Positions 11,647 to 23,180 are shown, counted from the first letter of the stretch. The stretch is DNA of 64,000 bases from Aspidapion aeneum (GCA_963576565.1 OY755046.1:48230786-48294785), one strand, 5' to 3'. The notes: generated by a model from the sequence alone, not told the origin. Numbers and translations: made by a program.

Positions 11647-11649
11647 AGT

Positions 11650-12766
11650 AGTGGTAACTTTCCACTATGGAATGAGATTTAAGCTAGTGCGCAGACGTAG
11701 TGCTTTCCACAACGACAATAAGGCTCTTTAACAACTCCCTAATATTGTGATTTTTTTTGAAAACTTGGCTTGCTGGACAATCTTGCGAGTCGCTTGGTTT
11801 GACTGTAGCAGTCGGTTTTTTATACATAAACCACAGGGTAGCTAATCTGGGTTTTGAACGATGTGACCATTTACATCACACGCTTTGACCAATAGCAAAC
11901 TCTGAGCGGTCGCGTATTGTACGAAATGACATGTGTTGACCAATGGCATAGTCGCCCGCTCTTCACAGTTAATGAATTTTACACGTTTCAAGTCAAATCT
12001 GTTCTCTTGCCCCGTACCGACTGAACGTTTCTCAATCGGATCGTAGGAGAAGCTTGCAACTTTATGGATAACAAATTTCTTGGTCTTTATGTGTACCGAT
12101 TTATTCTCAACCAGAGTTAGAAACCAATACTTTGAAAAGTAACTATTACATTACAAATTACTTTACAGAAATGTACTTAGAAAACTGTGTAATTAATTAC
12201 AACAAAAAAATAACTTAATTATAAATTTCCTGCTTGCAAAATAATAAAAAGTAGTTGACAATTACTTTTGTATTTATTTCTTTTACTTTTTCATGATTTA
12301 CAATATGTGAAAATGCTTAATTTAGGAGCCCTCTTTCTTCGTAATACATTCCGGACTTACCCCTTAAATTCAGTACGAAACGTGAATTGCTTTAAATAGT
12401 AAAAGCAAAATAGCTTTTTAAAAATAATAACAATCACTTCATACATCCCTACCCCCAAAAATGTTGTCCTCTATTCTGTTTCCTGGATAGTGTATGGTGA
12501 CTTTTAGCAACTTGACTTCGTGAGCCGCCGCCAGGAGATCAAACGGCACAAGAGTTTCACAAAACACACTTGAACGGCATTTAAGCGCGACTTTAATAAA
12601 ATAGCAAAATTATTGTGTAAGAAAAAATTATTCAAAAATTGAATTTTTCTCGATTTAATGTTTCCTGATTAAAGCTAAAATAACGAAATAAATATATACG
12701 CTCCTCCCTTTTTCTTGAATTTTTATACGCTTTTCAAAAAGGCTAAACGTTTAAAGTCGAGCCCTG
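11650..12766. other. Unassigned intergenic DNA
   Basis: No gene or repeat with paired ends was recognised. Base composition is slightly more balanced around 11,760-12,060 than in the flanks, but all frames are short. Confidence 0.45.
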
Positions 12767-12822
12767 TATACACCACTAAAACCGATTTTATTTTAATTTA
12801 AAACCGGTTTTTGGTGTGTATA
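12767..12822. repeat. 56-bp hairpin
   Basis: TATACACCACTAAAACCG and CGGTTTTTGGTGTGTATA form an inverted repeat around an AT-rich loop, immediately before the 161-bp tandem repeat. Confidence 0.7.
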
Positions 12823-12828
12823 AACGTA

Positions 12829-13310
12829 GTAACCGATAAGTTTTCTGGGCATTGTAGTCTTATAAGGCTTTAAGTTCAGGGCATGCTCATTTCCTCATCG
12901 TGAAAAAATAACGTGGCAGCAAGTCAAGGTCTTTAAGGATAGGTTGCCTGGTAACTCTATGGTCGAAGCGGCGTGAGAGGTAATAGGTAATAACTGGTAA
13001 GTTTTCTGGGCATTGTAGTCTTATAAGGCTTTAAGTTCAGGGTATGCTCATTCGCTTAACGTGAAAAAATAACGTGGCAGCAAGTCAAGGTCTTTAAGGA
13101 TAGGTTGCCTGGTAACTCTATGGTCGAAGCGGCGTGAGAGGTGATAGGTAATAACTGGTAAGTTTTCTGGGCATTGTAGTCTTATAAGGCTTTAAGTTCA
13201 GGGTATGCTCATTCCCTTAACGTGAAAAAATAACGTGGCAGCAAGTCAAGGTCTTTAAAGTATAGGTTGCCTAGTTACTCTATGGTCGAAGCTGCGTGAG
13301 AGGTGATAGC
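12829..13310. repeat. 161-bp tandem repeat, three copies
   Basis: The marker TTTTCTGGGCATTGTAGTCT occurs at 12841, 13002 and 13163, giving an exact 161-bp period. Copies differ at scattered positions (for example CATCGTG versus TTAACGTG after GCTCATT), so this is an older duplication. There is no coding potential. Confidence 0.9.
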
Positions 13311-13810
13311 GCGTCATTTGGAGACTTCTCAAACCTACTAACCTTTTGCGTATTATTTTGTCACCTGTTTTACGTGTTAAACACGTGATTGTGCAATGTG
13401 GGTAAATTCAAGCATACATACATAATATAATGGAGGAAAGAAAAAAAAGCAAAAAAAATAAGAAGAAAGCAGGACATTCTGGAATGATGGTGCCGCATAA
13501 TTAAACATTTGTTAAGTTGGTTCTTTGTTTTCAGTTTGAAAAATCGTTGAGTTTATTAGCTTTCTGTTTGTAAATCCTTTTTAATGTTGATGATTTCTGC
13601 TACAAATACAAATATTTACAGCATTGTTAATAAGTATGGATCTCATGGGTAATAAATCATGCCAGAAGTTACCATTATGTTTGGTTACCCACAAAGAGTA
13701 AACACATTGTCAGTGAGCAAAATATGCGGAAAACCAAATCCTGGATGTTCTATTAAGACACTGCGCCGGTCCATTACCTTTGTCTATACAGTTTTGTTTG
13801 GAACAGTATT

Positions 13811-14471
13811 CCCAGGTAGGAAGTGGTCATCAAATGACGTCTTTTTTTCTTTGAAAAGTCATTTAGATGACCAGCAGGTCATCTACCAAAAAATGTTGTC
13901 TTTAAGGCGTCAGTTATTTGACTTCTTTTCGCCGTGTAGTTTTTGACGTCTTAAACTGGTCATATATTGGTCACTACCCACACTGCACACTATGTCCAAG
14001 GGACATACACTCATACTTACATAGATGGTGCCCCAGTCAGTACTTCACCAGATTTATACGAGATGTGGGGGTATGTATGTAAAATAAATTAAATATTAAA
14101 TCAACACAAACTTCAAGGCTTCTTTCGCTTCCAGTTGGAGATGTCTAAATCAAGTCTAGGTTTAGGTCTATTTTGATCTGTACCTGTTCCAGGACTTCCA
14201 GGTGTAAGTTTCCTTCAATGTTCTCAACTGCAGGGAATATTTCATATATTCAGATGAATTTAAAAAAAGTCATAAATAGGTCACTGATGTTCTGTTTTGG
14301 TCCCAAATACGTCATATTGCTGACGTCTTTAAAACCTCTAAAAATGACGTCATTTTGGGTGTGTCTTTTGAACGTCATTTAAAGGTCATTTACATGTCAG
14401 GTTAGAGACGTCAATGGTCATAAAAAATTACCCTTTTTTGACGTTTAAAAAACGTGACTTTGCTACCTGGG
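13811..14471. mobile_element. 0.66-kb non-autonomous DNA transposon
   Basis: Perfect 9-bp terminal inverted repeats CCCAGGTAG and CTACCTGGG bound a sequence rich in GACGTC, GGTCAT and TGACGT motifs in both orientations, the subterminal pattern of non-autonomous DNA transposons. Short frames inside (95 and 69 codons) follow these repeats and are not considered genes. No TSD is convincing, so the superfamily is open. Confidence 0.55.
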
Positions 14472-15211
14472 TTATACCCCTTCAATCCTGATAGATCTCG
14501 GACTTAGAGCGGTAATATATTACAATATCTTTATGGATTATTGTACTATAATAGTTCTTACAAAGACTAGTAAAACATCTCTCTTATTTATGACAGTATT
14601 TATCATCCATAAACTGGCAAAGTATCTTGCACAACCATTGTGCGCCGTTGCGTCCATAGACTCTCCTGAGACCTAACATTTAATAATTTGACATTTGAGA
14701 ACAATAGAGGCGCTTTATGCATTCTATTATAGGCGAGATTGAGCTATCGTGTGGTGGACAGACTAACAGATTATTAACCTTTAACAAGGTTCGCTTTAGA
14801 GCTTTTAGACTGTTATGAGGCTCAATTTATAGGCCTAAACTGTTTTGTTTATTATTAGAGGGTTAGGTTTTTAAAATTTTACGTCAAAGGCTGTTTTTGT
14901 TTTGTGTTTCGTTCCAAGAAAATCCTATTAGATTACAGTCGAACATCCATAACTCGAACTTCGATAACTCAAAATCTTTGATTGAAACTGTTGGCAATGG
15001 CGTCAAGGGTAAAAAATATATGTAATTTGGTCTTGATAACTCAAACTTCGATTAGTCGAATATCTTGATAACTCGAATTTTCTGGGGGAATCCCCTAATT
15101 ACGCATCGTTCTAACTTGTTTGTTCGCATTGGAATCTTTTAGAGACGCAATTCTGTGTAACTTGTATATGATTTGCTATACGTTTAGGGGTTGTGTGTAT
15201 GGTATTGGTAC
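14472..15211. other. Unassigned DNA with a short tandem motif
   Basis: No gene was found. Around 14,945-15,080 the phrase GATAACTCGAA, with close variants, recurs about four times, indicating a decayed short tandem repeat. Confidence 0.5.
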
Positions 15212-15514
15212 TATGCCACTAGGGCTTCCATCTCCCCGGATTTGCCCGGACATGTTTGGGTTTTTAAGGCGTCCGGGGACGTCCGGGCGGATTTCGAAAA
15301 ATGCCCGGGTTATTGTTGAAAATCATTATTTTAATAAAATAACATTACATCAGCAAATTTTACAAATTTATTTTAACCCGGCGTTGGTACACGTGGATAT
15401 GACATACCCGGAATTGAGAAAAACCAACAGAACTAATGAATTCGCACCGCTTCAAGCTTGCCCCTCCACCTACTCTCAGGCAACACTTGTTCTAATCGCG
15501 GACCACTAAAAAAG

Positions 15515-15972
15515 CGGGGGGGGGGGGGTTCTCAACAACAAATAAAACTCGCAAATGTCAAAAACGATTTGTTAATTTATTTCGACAAATTATGTACAAA
15601 AACACGCACTTAAACTTACTAATAACTTGCTAATAATTCACTACTTTAATCGGCCTATTAACTTCGTGTTAATATCTGGCGATCACTACCGTTGGTTATC
15701 TTTGACTGACTCGATGCGCGACGTCCGGCCCTATATATAGGGTCTGCCTACTATTCGAGAACCATCCATCCTTCTTCGATTCACGAGCATTCTCGTCTCT
15801 TCCAGAAGGTGTGCGGCCGAGCACGAGTATGTCATAGATAAACGCAATTAAAACCTAGACTAAGAATACAACCATAAGATAAGTCAACCTAATACTACAC
15901 TAAACCTAAATAAATTCTAACTATAAAATTTAAATAACTTAAATTTGTAACAATATCAATCTGCCTCTGGTG
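15515..15972 (-). mobile_element. Probable LTR fragment, minus strand
   Basis: Read on the minus strand, this starts TGTTACAAATTTAAG, has a symmetric TATA box (CCCTATATATAGGG), then an AATAAA signal, and is followed by a homopolymer C tract and TGGTCCGCGATTAGAAC, which could be a primer-binding site. The arrangement looks like a solo or truncated LTR. Its 3' border and TSD could not be defined. Confidence 0.4.
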
Positions 15973-16019
15973 CTAAGAGTTAAACATGCGCCGTGCATGT
16001 GATACCCGGGTGTACCAGC

Positions 16020-16680
16020 CGCGTAACTTTTTTTGTAGCAAGTTCCCAAAATAATAATCCGTTGGGTGATATGAATATTCCATATGTTCAAGGGATTTTA
16101 GAAAACATAAGACAAATAGCCATATATAATATAAAAACAGTATTTTTATCGGGAAATACGATAAGGAGTTTTGTAACTAAAACAAAACCAAAAAATCCCT
16201 AAAATAATAAGGAATGCATTTACCAAATCCCGTGTGAGTGTGGTAAATCATATGTAGGTGAAACGAAACGCCCTCTTCAGGTTAGAGTAAATGAACATCT
16301 AAAAAGTACCCAATTAGGGGTATTGAAAAATCCGGTTTAGCGGATCATGCATGGTCAAATGATCACAGGATTCAGTGGTCACAAGCTAAAGTATTGCATT
16401 GGCGAAAACGAAAGTTTATTGAAGCTGCGTTTTTAATGCAGAATAAAGACATTTTCAATCAACCAAGCACGGATATACCAAACATATTAAAACCAGGCGT
16501 CTTAGGATAAAAAAAGGGGGAGACGACCTGACTGCACACCAAGTAGTATAAGTAGTAGCCTATAGACTAGCTAGATTGTTTAGTTTATACTTGAAAACGA
16601 CTATAGATACTTACTAACCGAAACGTTGTGTTGAAATAAATAAAGACAATGGAAGTCCGAAATTTTATTTCTATTTAAAA
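16020..16680 (+). pseudogene. Penelope-like element, C-terminal linker and GIY-YIG endonuclease, broken
   Basis: The reading frame gives the conserved Penelope linker (NIKTVFLSGNTIRSFVTK) followed by the GIY-YIG region with the cysteine motif YQIPCECGKSYVGETKRPL and EH, and ends LKPGVLG before a TAA at 16508. A nonsense codon at 16200-16202 splits the linker from the endonuclease, and a +1 frameshift near 16325 separates the last third. The reverse transcriptase domain is absent, so this is a 5'-truncated copy. The 3' tail continues through AACCGAAACGTTGTGTTGAA and AATAAATAAAGACAATGG to about 16680. It lies within the piggyBac-like element and cannot make an active protein. Confidence 0.8.
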
Positions 16681-17497
16681 AGTATTTTTTAGTTCTAAGT
16701 AAGAATTTCTTTGTTTTTTTTTATATAAAAGTACGCCCCTGGATTTTCCTGTTTGAAAATATTTAGTCAAATATTTTTTTATATGTCCGATTTTCTTATG
16801 TATTATCTTCGAAATAAAATAAAGATTTAGGTTCTAAATTACTTTTAGCATTTTTTACGCTATCTCAAAAAAATATAGTTTTAATTTTTAGAAAAATGCC
16901 CTTGTTACCTAAAAATGCATTTTAGTATCTAACGCTACATGACTAATGTTATATTTATTTTTTTTTACGTTACAAAGGTTCAAAAAATTAACACACAACC
17001 ATCATATTAAAATTTTATGTCTACTGTTAACTTTAAATGCGAAATTGTAAGTGGGTATGTCATACCCAGGTGTACCATCCATGTTAGGAGAAATGTACAC
17101 CTATTTCAACGCCGCGCCGGGTTAAGCGCTAGGTAGAATTTATTCACTGACTACATTCTGTATATTCTCCGTTAATTTGTAGTTTTATTGTTTTACATAA
17201 AAATGTATAGCACTTTATCAGTTTTTTTCGTGGTTTTTTTAAAAAGTCCGGATTTCGTCCGGGTTTTAGGTCTTAAATGTCGTGGGTTTTAAAAAACTTA
17301 TATGGAAACCCTATATGCCACAAAAACCATCTTTTTTCGGTAAAATAAATATGTCCATTCATACATCTGTATAAGAACAAAAGTTATGTATTCACATGTA
17401 TTAGAGGTAAACGTTTTTAATATAGACTTATTTTAATTTTTAAGCTGCAAAACTAGATAATAAGAACAAGCAGAAGAAGCCGTTAAGCCAAGGCAAC

Positions 17498-18689
17498 TAG
17501 TGCTGCCGCCGAGACTAGAGATTCTCGCCTCTCGTCTCGTCTTGCCCTCTCTCGACGAGACGAGAGATATTAGCTCTCGAATGAAAGCTCGAGACGAGAG
17601 AAAGACCCTCTCTCGTCGAGAAAGTCTCGTTTCTCTCGTTCTCTCGAGCAAAAAAGGTTGGTTTTATAAATTTTTATGATTTACCATCTGTTCATATTGA
17701 CCTATTATACAGTTAAGCTGATATTTATGTACTGTTTTTTTGAAATAAAAGTTATGCAAAAATTGTCATATTCCTTCTTTGATGACATATCCTGTGGCTT
17801 ACCTTTCCTTCACTTGAAATCAGATGGAAAAAATCCAAAAGTGTAATTAAATTGTACTGTTACTGTTGATGCTGAACATTTTTTTCCCGAAATTATTCAT
17901 AAGCGGGAAATTTTAATTTTCTTTTCTAGCTGTTGCGTTGGCGTGAATTTTTGTTATTTAGAAATCTGTTGATTTAAAAAAAATATTTTTTGATTATTCT
18001 TTAAAGAGCTAAAATTCTGAAAACCAAATAATTTTCATGCGGAATAAAATATGCAAAATTCAGATGAAAAATGTGCTAGTTAAAAAAAGTTTAAAGGCTC
18101 TGTATTGTACGTTTATTTTAATACACTATAGACATTTCTTGCAAAAACATTTTTTCCCTGAAAAATTACGGAAAATTAAAATTAAAAGAGAGTTATTTAA
18201 AAGTTTTGGTTAGTTTTGTGAAAAACACATTTCCGCAAGAAAAATCTTTGGTTTCAAGATCCAAACATTTTATATAAAACATTGTTTGCTTTATTTTTAA
18301 GGATTTGTATCATTGGCAAAACACAAAATAATCTTTGGGATTTTAGGTACAGTTTTAAATATAATAAAGCAATGCAAAACTTTTCCACAGCTTTTATTTC
18401 ATCGGCATCAACGAGGTATTTTGGTATATTTTAGTATTTACTTCTTTATTTATTGTATGTATACATATAAGAGTATATCCCAGAATGGACTTACGCTTTG
18501 TTTTGGAAAAAAGTAAATACCATAAATAATAAGATTCACCTTGAAAAAATACTTTTACACAGGTTGTCTCAAAAACTTTTTATAGCTGATATAAATCACG
18601 AGACACGAGAGACGAGACGAGAGAAAGGCTCTCACGAGCGATAGAAGCGAGAGACCTATTTTATCTCGACTCGTCTCGCGGCAACACTA
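17498..18689. mobile_element. Non-autonomous hAT-type element with perfect 8-bp TSD
   Basis: Ends TAGTGCTGCCGC and GCGGCAACACTA are inverted repeats, flanked by identical AAGGCAAC at 17490-17497 and 18690-18697. Beside both ends lie dense clusters of CTCTCGTCTCG and CGAGACGAGAG in both orientations (17,510-17,650 and 18,598-18,680), which can fold on themselves and may be transposase-binding sites. The middle is AT-rich without a transposase frame. The 1,192-bp element interrupted a sequence that continues directly into the LINE at 18,751. Confidence 0.85.
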
Positions 18690-18750
18690 AAGGCAACTTT
18701 CTTTTAGAGACGATAATATACAAGAAAATAGGTGTTTTAGATTTGATATA

Positions 18751-19635
18751 TTGATGATTGGAAAATTGCATTCATATCCTCAATACATAAAAAAAGGAAA
18801 CAACCTGGATTGCAACAATTACAAAGGAATTTCAGTAACCAGTACTCTAAGTAGATTGTACGGTAGGATTCTTAGAGATCTAATAGAGAATGATTTTCAT
18901 GAACAAGAAGAAGAAGACCAAAGTGGGTTTCGTGCAGGCAGATCTTGTAGTGATAATGTTTTTTGTCTTAAACAAGTAATTGAGAAAAGGAGCGCCAGAA
19001 CTATAGAGACTCATGTTACCTATGTGGACCAACAAAAAGCATATGATACCGTTCCAGTAGAAAAATTATGGACAGTGCTAGAGCAGACTAATATCAATCA
19101 TACATACATAAAAGCGATAAAAGAACTATACAAATGGTCAAAATCTAAAATTAAAATTGGAAATCGACTTTCAAAAGAATTCCTGGTAACAAAAGGCTTA
19201 AGACAGGGATGTTGTATCTCTCCAACTCTTTTTAAAATATATATCCCCGTAGTTCTAAAAAACTGGAAACGCAACTTAACGACCGATACCATACACACAC
19301 TACAGTTTGCTGACGACCAAGTAATTGTAGCTAATGATAAAGAAGACATGGAATATATGATGAGAAAGTTAACGAAAGAATACCAAAAGTGGGGGTTAAC
19401 AGTGAACGTGGACAAGACACAGTACTTATGTATTGGAAACGAATCAAGTGAATTAGAACTAGAAAATGGACAAACAATATCTCCATGCAATGAGTATGTA
19501 TACTTGGGAGTCACATTTGATAAGACAGGAACAGACTGTAAAGAGCTGGAAAAAAGAATAGTAAAAGCAAAAAAGGTTATTGGTTGTCTTAACAGTATTT
19601 TATGGAGCAGAGAGAAAAAAGAATGTAAAATTTAA
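18751..19635 (+). pseudogene. LINE reverse transcriptase domain, truncated
   Basis: The frame of 294 codons shows RT motifs in order: NNYKGISVTSTLSRLYGRIL (fingers), GFRAGRSCSDN, the first catalytic aspartate region YVDQQKAYDTVP, GLRQGCCISPTLF, and the catalytic core QFADDQVIVA with FADD intact, then GLTVNVDKTQYL. Its role in an intact element is target-primed reverse transcription of the element's RNA. The start Met at 18751 is only the first in-frame ATG. The frame is lost near 19620 by an indel, after which homology continues in another frame with VKSTLLYGIET. Though the catalytic residues survive, the element lacks its N-terminus and is interrupted, so it is dead. Confidence 0.85.
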
Positions 19636-19744
19636 CATATATGAAACAATAGTGAAAAGTACGCTGTTGTATGGAATAGAGACTTCTCGCGTAACAAAAA
19701 AATACAAAGTGAAAATGAAAAGTGTCGAAATGGATGCAATAAGA

Positions 19745-20094
19745 CAGTGGCGCACCCAGGAATGTGTCTTGGGGGGGGGGGGGGGGTGGCGAGACCTCTC
19801 CAGCTAAAACGGGCGCCTCGCAAAAATCGTGCAACCAAAAAAAAAAAAAGGTAATCGTGTGTTCGAGCGGTCCGACAGCTCAAAAAGACGCCCCTCAAAA
19901 ATCTTGCAACCAAAAAACAAAAAAAAAAGTCTTCTTGTTTTTCGCACGTTTCGGCACGCGACGAACTACGCCGCTGCTTGGGGGGGGGGGGCGAGTCCTC
20001 ATTATGTCAAATTTGAAGCTATTTTTTCTGTTTTATCATGAAATATGTAGAAAATATGTAAACAATCTAAGGCTTGGTTCGGTTCGGTTCGGTT
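19745..20094 (+). mobile_element. Inserted repeat starting CAGTGGCGCACCCAGG
   Basis: The LINE frame stops at GCAATAAGA and foreign sequence begins CAGTGGCGCACCCAGG followed by a run of 14 G. It contains two copies of a GGCGC/GACGC...CTCGCAAAAATC-GTGCAACC type block with long A runs, a second G run, and four GGTTC units before the LINE resumes at CATAAAAGAAAGAATGG. CAGTGGCG is typical of certain hAT termini and matches the end at 63,773. The opposite terminus is not recognisable, so the insertion may be rearranged. Confidence 0.6.
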
Positions 20095-20399
20095 CATAAA
20101 AGAAAGAATGGGAATCGAGGGAAGCATAACTGGCAACTGATATGGTACGGCCATGTACAATGGATGAGCGACGAAAGATTAACAAAGCAGGTCCTAGAAT
20201 GGCAACCAATAGGGCGCAGAAAAAGAGGGCGTCCTAAACTGGAATGGCAACAGTCAATCCAGAGATCAATGAGTCAAAAAAACCTGACGGAAGATGACTC
20301 TCAGGATCGAAGGAGGTGGAGAATAGGCGTCGGGCAACGTAGAAAAACGTTCTAAACAGACATAGTAGTAGTAGTATAAAAAAAATTTCTGCCCTTTTA

Positions 20400-21030
20400 G
20401 TATGATAAAGATAAAAAAATAAGTATAACCTAAACCCAGTGAACTTTCAAACCAATAAAAAGCAATGCATCCTATCTGGTCAGAGGTAAATATCTATATT
20501 TTCTGAGTAAGTTTGAATATCTACTTAGGCAACCCCTTTGACGACCTTTCGGGTTACTTGGAGCACCCTTGTTCTGACGGCCCTCTCGACTTTACAAAGA
20601 AAAACGGAGCTCTGGCGAAAACAAAAGATAAAGGTGCTAATAGTCCTTGTCCAGGGCAGCAGGAAGTCATTGTGCCCCTGTAATTTTGTCAGATAATAAG
20701 GATAAAAGATAAGGGCGAGGAATATTTGGACGGTATAAGATAAAAATACTCTCAAGCACCATTAGTTATTCTAGGGTTTTCTATAAATATATTATGAGGT
20801 TTGTTCTATTTCTTAATTTTATAGTATGGAGCAAATGATTTAGCGTATTTTTTCTATTATGACTTTTTTTGGAAAAGTTATTAGGTTTCGTAAAGATCGA
20901 ACATTTGGGGCCTTATATCCAGCGAAGCTAACAGAAAATTTTGCATATGCTAAGAAATCCATTTACAAAAATTCAAGTGGCATCAATTTTTTTGAAGGTT
21001 TCAGGTGTTTTTATAAAATAAAACAAAATA
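20400..21030. other. Unassigned intergenic DNA
   Basis: No gene or paired repeat was recognised. A minus-strand frame of 76 codons at 20525-20755 has no recognisable motif. Confidence 0.45.
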
Positions 21031-21046
21031 AGATATAATTATTTTG

Positions 21047-21105
21047 AAGAAACGAAATGTCCTCTTTAGGTTCGAGGAAAGGAACATCAAAAGAGTACCC
21101 AATTG
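21047..21105 (+). pseudogene. Small decayed Penelope GIY-YIG fragment
   Basis: The reading EETKCPL-stop-VRGKEHQKSTQL aligns with GETKRPLQVRVNEHLKSTQL in the Penelope fragment at 16.2 kb. It is a second, much more decayed copy with an internal stop; boundaries are not definable. Confidence 0.55.
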
Positions 21106-21109
21106 ATAG

Positions 21110-23180
21110 CAACGATGTATGTCCCTCAGTTCTTCTAGATCTTGAAGTTAGGGAAGAGTTAGAGCATTACATCTTATCCTAGCAAGCCAGGCTCCCATTC
21201 TCGTGTATTTGGCAAAATATTTACCCATATTTGCTAAAAATAGTATAAGTGGTATACTCGGCCAATATTTGCACAATTATTGGCGCAAAAAGTTACGCGA
21301 GTCAAAGTGATTACAACTATTTTCTTGTTGATGTACTCTCACTACTTGCCTGCTTGTCCGGTAAGTATTTCGGCAGTTGTTACTAGTTTCATAGGACCAA
21401 CCTTCCCAGCATCGCTCTATTCGTCATCGTCCGATGACACTTCTCATTATCATACAACTCTGAGTATCTCCCTATTTTTGCCTAGTGTCACCGCTTTATC
21501 GTGTCTCACCTCTTTGTCACAAAATGATTTAACTTCTTCCATGCACCAACGGCCTTTTGATGATATATCCTCCTCAGAAGAAAACCACACTTTCCTTTAA
21601 CCATATTTCTTAACAATAACTTGTAAGACTCCTATGTTAATGAATAAATAATGTAGAAATGTATGTTGTAGGTACTCTTAAATTTATTTGGTAATTGAGA
21701 ACGATTATCAATGCATCACAAACGTCGAAAACGCATCGGGATACGACTTGTGGTTAAAATTCAAATAGGCATCACAAACTCTCGAAACTGTCACCACTCG
21801 CGGAGAATCTGAGAGCAACGCGTTCTACTTTGCTTAATTGGAATTGTCTTTCTGAGCTGAGTATGTTTTTTTACTCTTATTTGCCCCACTTTACCCAAGT
21901 AACATTATTACCACTCAAGGTTTTATTAATTTGGTTCTTAGGTTATTTAGAGGGTGCTGTTATGGGTTTTAGGATCAATTTGGCTACATAAAGGTAATTT
22001 TTATTGCCAATTACCTAAAGGGGTGTTATACAACCAAAAAGTGATTTATAAAGGGAGTATAATAAAACTGATATTCCTTCTGTTCCTTTTAGATACTTTT
22101 GGTTTTATTGATTTCTGATTTATAAAGATGGTCTTATAAAACCATTTTACCTAAAGTTTTTAAAAAGAAATAAATATCTTTGAACAGAATTGCATTTGGT
22201 CATTTAGTTTTTTTCATTACTTTAGGTCATCACAAAAGTGTTTTATAATAGAGCTAAAAGGTTATCTTATATCCTTTTGTTTTTATAGTTACCAGTAGTT
22301 TAACAGTAAATGTGATTAGATAGGCGGCCATATAGAACCTAGTTTTTAAGAGTGGTAAATATAAACTTTAGACTTTTGGTTTTTGCCATTACTTTTAGGC
22401 ATTTTAAAAAGGTTTTATAGGAAGGCTTAAAGGTAAATTTAATTCTTTTGTGTTTATAGTTACCCATAGCTGTATAATAAATATTATTTAAATAGGCGGC
22501 CATATAAAACCTTGTTTCCTTAAGGGTTCTAACAGAAGTAAGGAAATACTTTCGTCTTTTATTTTTTTTAGGTATTCCTTGTAAAAATAATAGATATACC
22601 TAGGTACAGATTGGTACAGATTGGTACCTACCTATTGCAAGATTGATTATTTGAAGCCCAATAATTAACAATTGTTGAGATAAGGCCTGTTTAGACGGCC
22701 AATATAAGAGGTTGCCCTCCGACCTGCAGGCACAACGAATATCATTGCACTGGCCCTCTCGATTATGTCGAAATTGATACGCTTTTAAACACTTTAAAAA
22801 CAAATACAAAAAATTTAAGTGAGGTTATGTTGACTATGTTTACTTTGTTCTTTTTTGTTGGTTTCATAAGGGCACTCAAAAATCCTTGTTGCGATACAGT
22901 AACAAATAAAACCAAGTGACCACTATAAAACCATAATGACGTATATAAATTTATTTAAATAATATTGTAAAGAGAAAATATTTATCTAGTCATTTTAGCA
23001 GTGTTTTTTAACAATAATTTTACTTTAATTTTGATTTATGTAAACCAAACAGACTTTTTTAATGGTGAATAGTGTAAATGATTTTTTTTTAATTTTAAAT
23101 ATTTGTTATTTTGTTATCAAAAAACTATTAAAAAGCATTCTTGAGCTGGCGCGCTTGTTTTGAGAGCTTTTCAGAATACC
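21110..23180. other. Unassigned DNA with a degenerate tandem block
   Basis: A 106-codon frame at 21280-21600 has no recognisable domain and neither strand gives a family. From about 21,893 (CCCAAGTAAC) to 22,560 the sequence is built from variants of GGTTTTATAA, and about 180 bp is duplicated: ATAGGCGGCCATATAGAACC near 22,321 and ATAGGCGGCCATATAAAACC near 22,492. It is probably a decayed DNA transposon. Confidence 0.45.

Larger units (their letters stand above)
15373..17125. mobile_element. piggyBac-like element inside the hAT element
   Basis: TTAA at 15373-15376 and 17122-17125 bracket termini CCCGGCG and CGCCGGG. Subterminal sequence is also shared: GGTACACGTGGATATGACAT on the left and, in inverse, GGTACACCTGGGTATGACAT on the right. 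The left end lacks about 38 bp present on the right. TTAA target duplication with CCC ends is characteristic of piggyBac. No transposase frame remains; the interior is filled with other retroelement sequence. Confidence 0.75.
15220..17313. mobile_element. hAT-type DNA transposon, interrupted by nested insertions
   Basis: The ends TAGGGCTTCCATCT and ATATGGAAACCCTA are inverted repeats (12 of 14 bases), and they are flanked by a perfect 8-bp direct repeat TATGCCAC at 15212-15219 and 17314-17321. An 8-bp TSD with short TIRs is the hAT signature. GGCGGATTTC-type and TCCGGATTTC GC-rich motifs lie close to each end. No hAT transposase frame is visible. Nearly all of its interior is a piggyBac-like insert. 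Confidence 0.8.
18751..20380 (+). mobile_element. 5'-truncated non-LTR retrotransposon (LINE), interrupted
   Basis: The copy begins inside the reverse transcriptase, so the endonuclease half is missing. It runs through the RT domain (18751-19635), a frameshifted continuation to 19744, an inserted foreign repeat (19745-20094), and the C-terminal segment (20095-20355) with the LINE motif LIWYGHVQWM and GRRKRGRPKLEW, ending in a (TAG)n then poly-A tail at 20360-20385. A related 3' end lies on the minus strand at 37,385-37,780, which shows where this copy has lost about 18 bp before the YGHV motif. Confidence 0.85.

Noticed and set aside
13659..14382. Plus-strand frames of 95 and 69 codons
   Set aside because: They fall across and inside a non-autonomous transposon with GACGTC/GGTCAT subterminal repeats and have no domain.
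15120..15509. 129-codon plus-strand frame
   Set aside because: It crosses the hAT target duplication, the hAT end and the piggyBac end, so it is a chance frame through transposon junctions.
17433..17651. 72-codon arginine/serine-rich minus-strand frame
   Set aside because: It simply translates the CTCTCG/CGAGAG clusters at the end of the hAT-type element.
19098..19514. 138-codon minus-strand frame
   Set aside because: It is the antisense shadow of the LINE reverse transcriptase.
21280..21600. 106-codon plus-strand frame with a hydrophobic start
   Set aside because: No domain, cysteine pattern or splice context; the antisense frame is equally open, so neither is supported.
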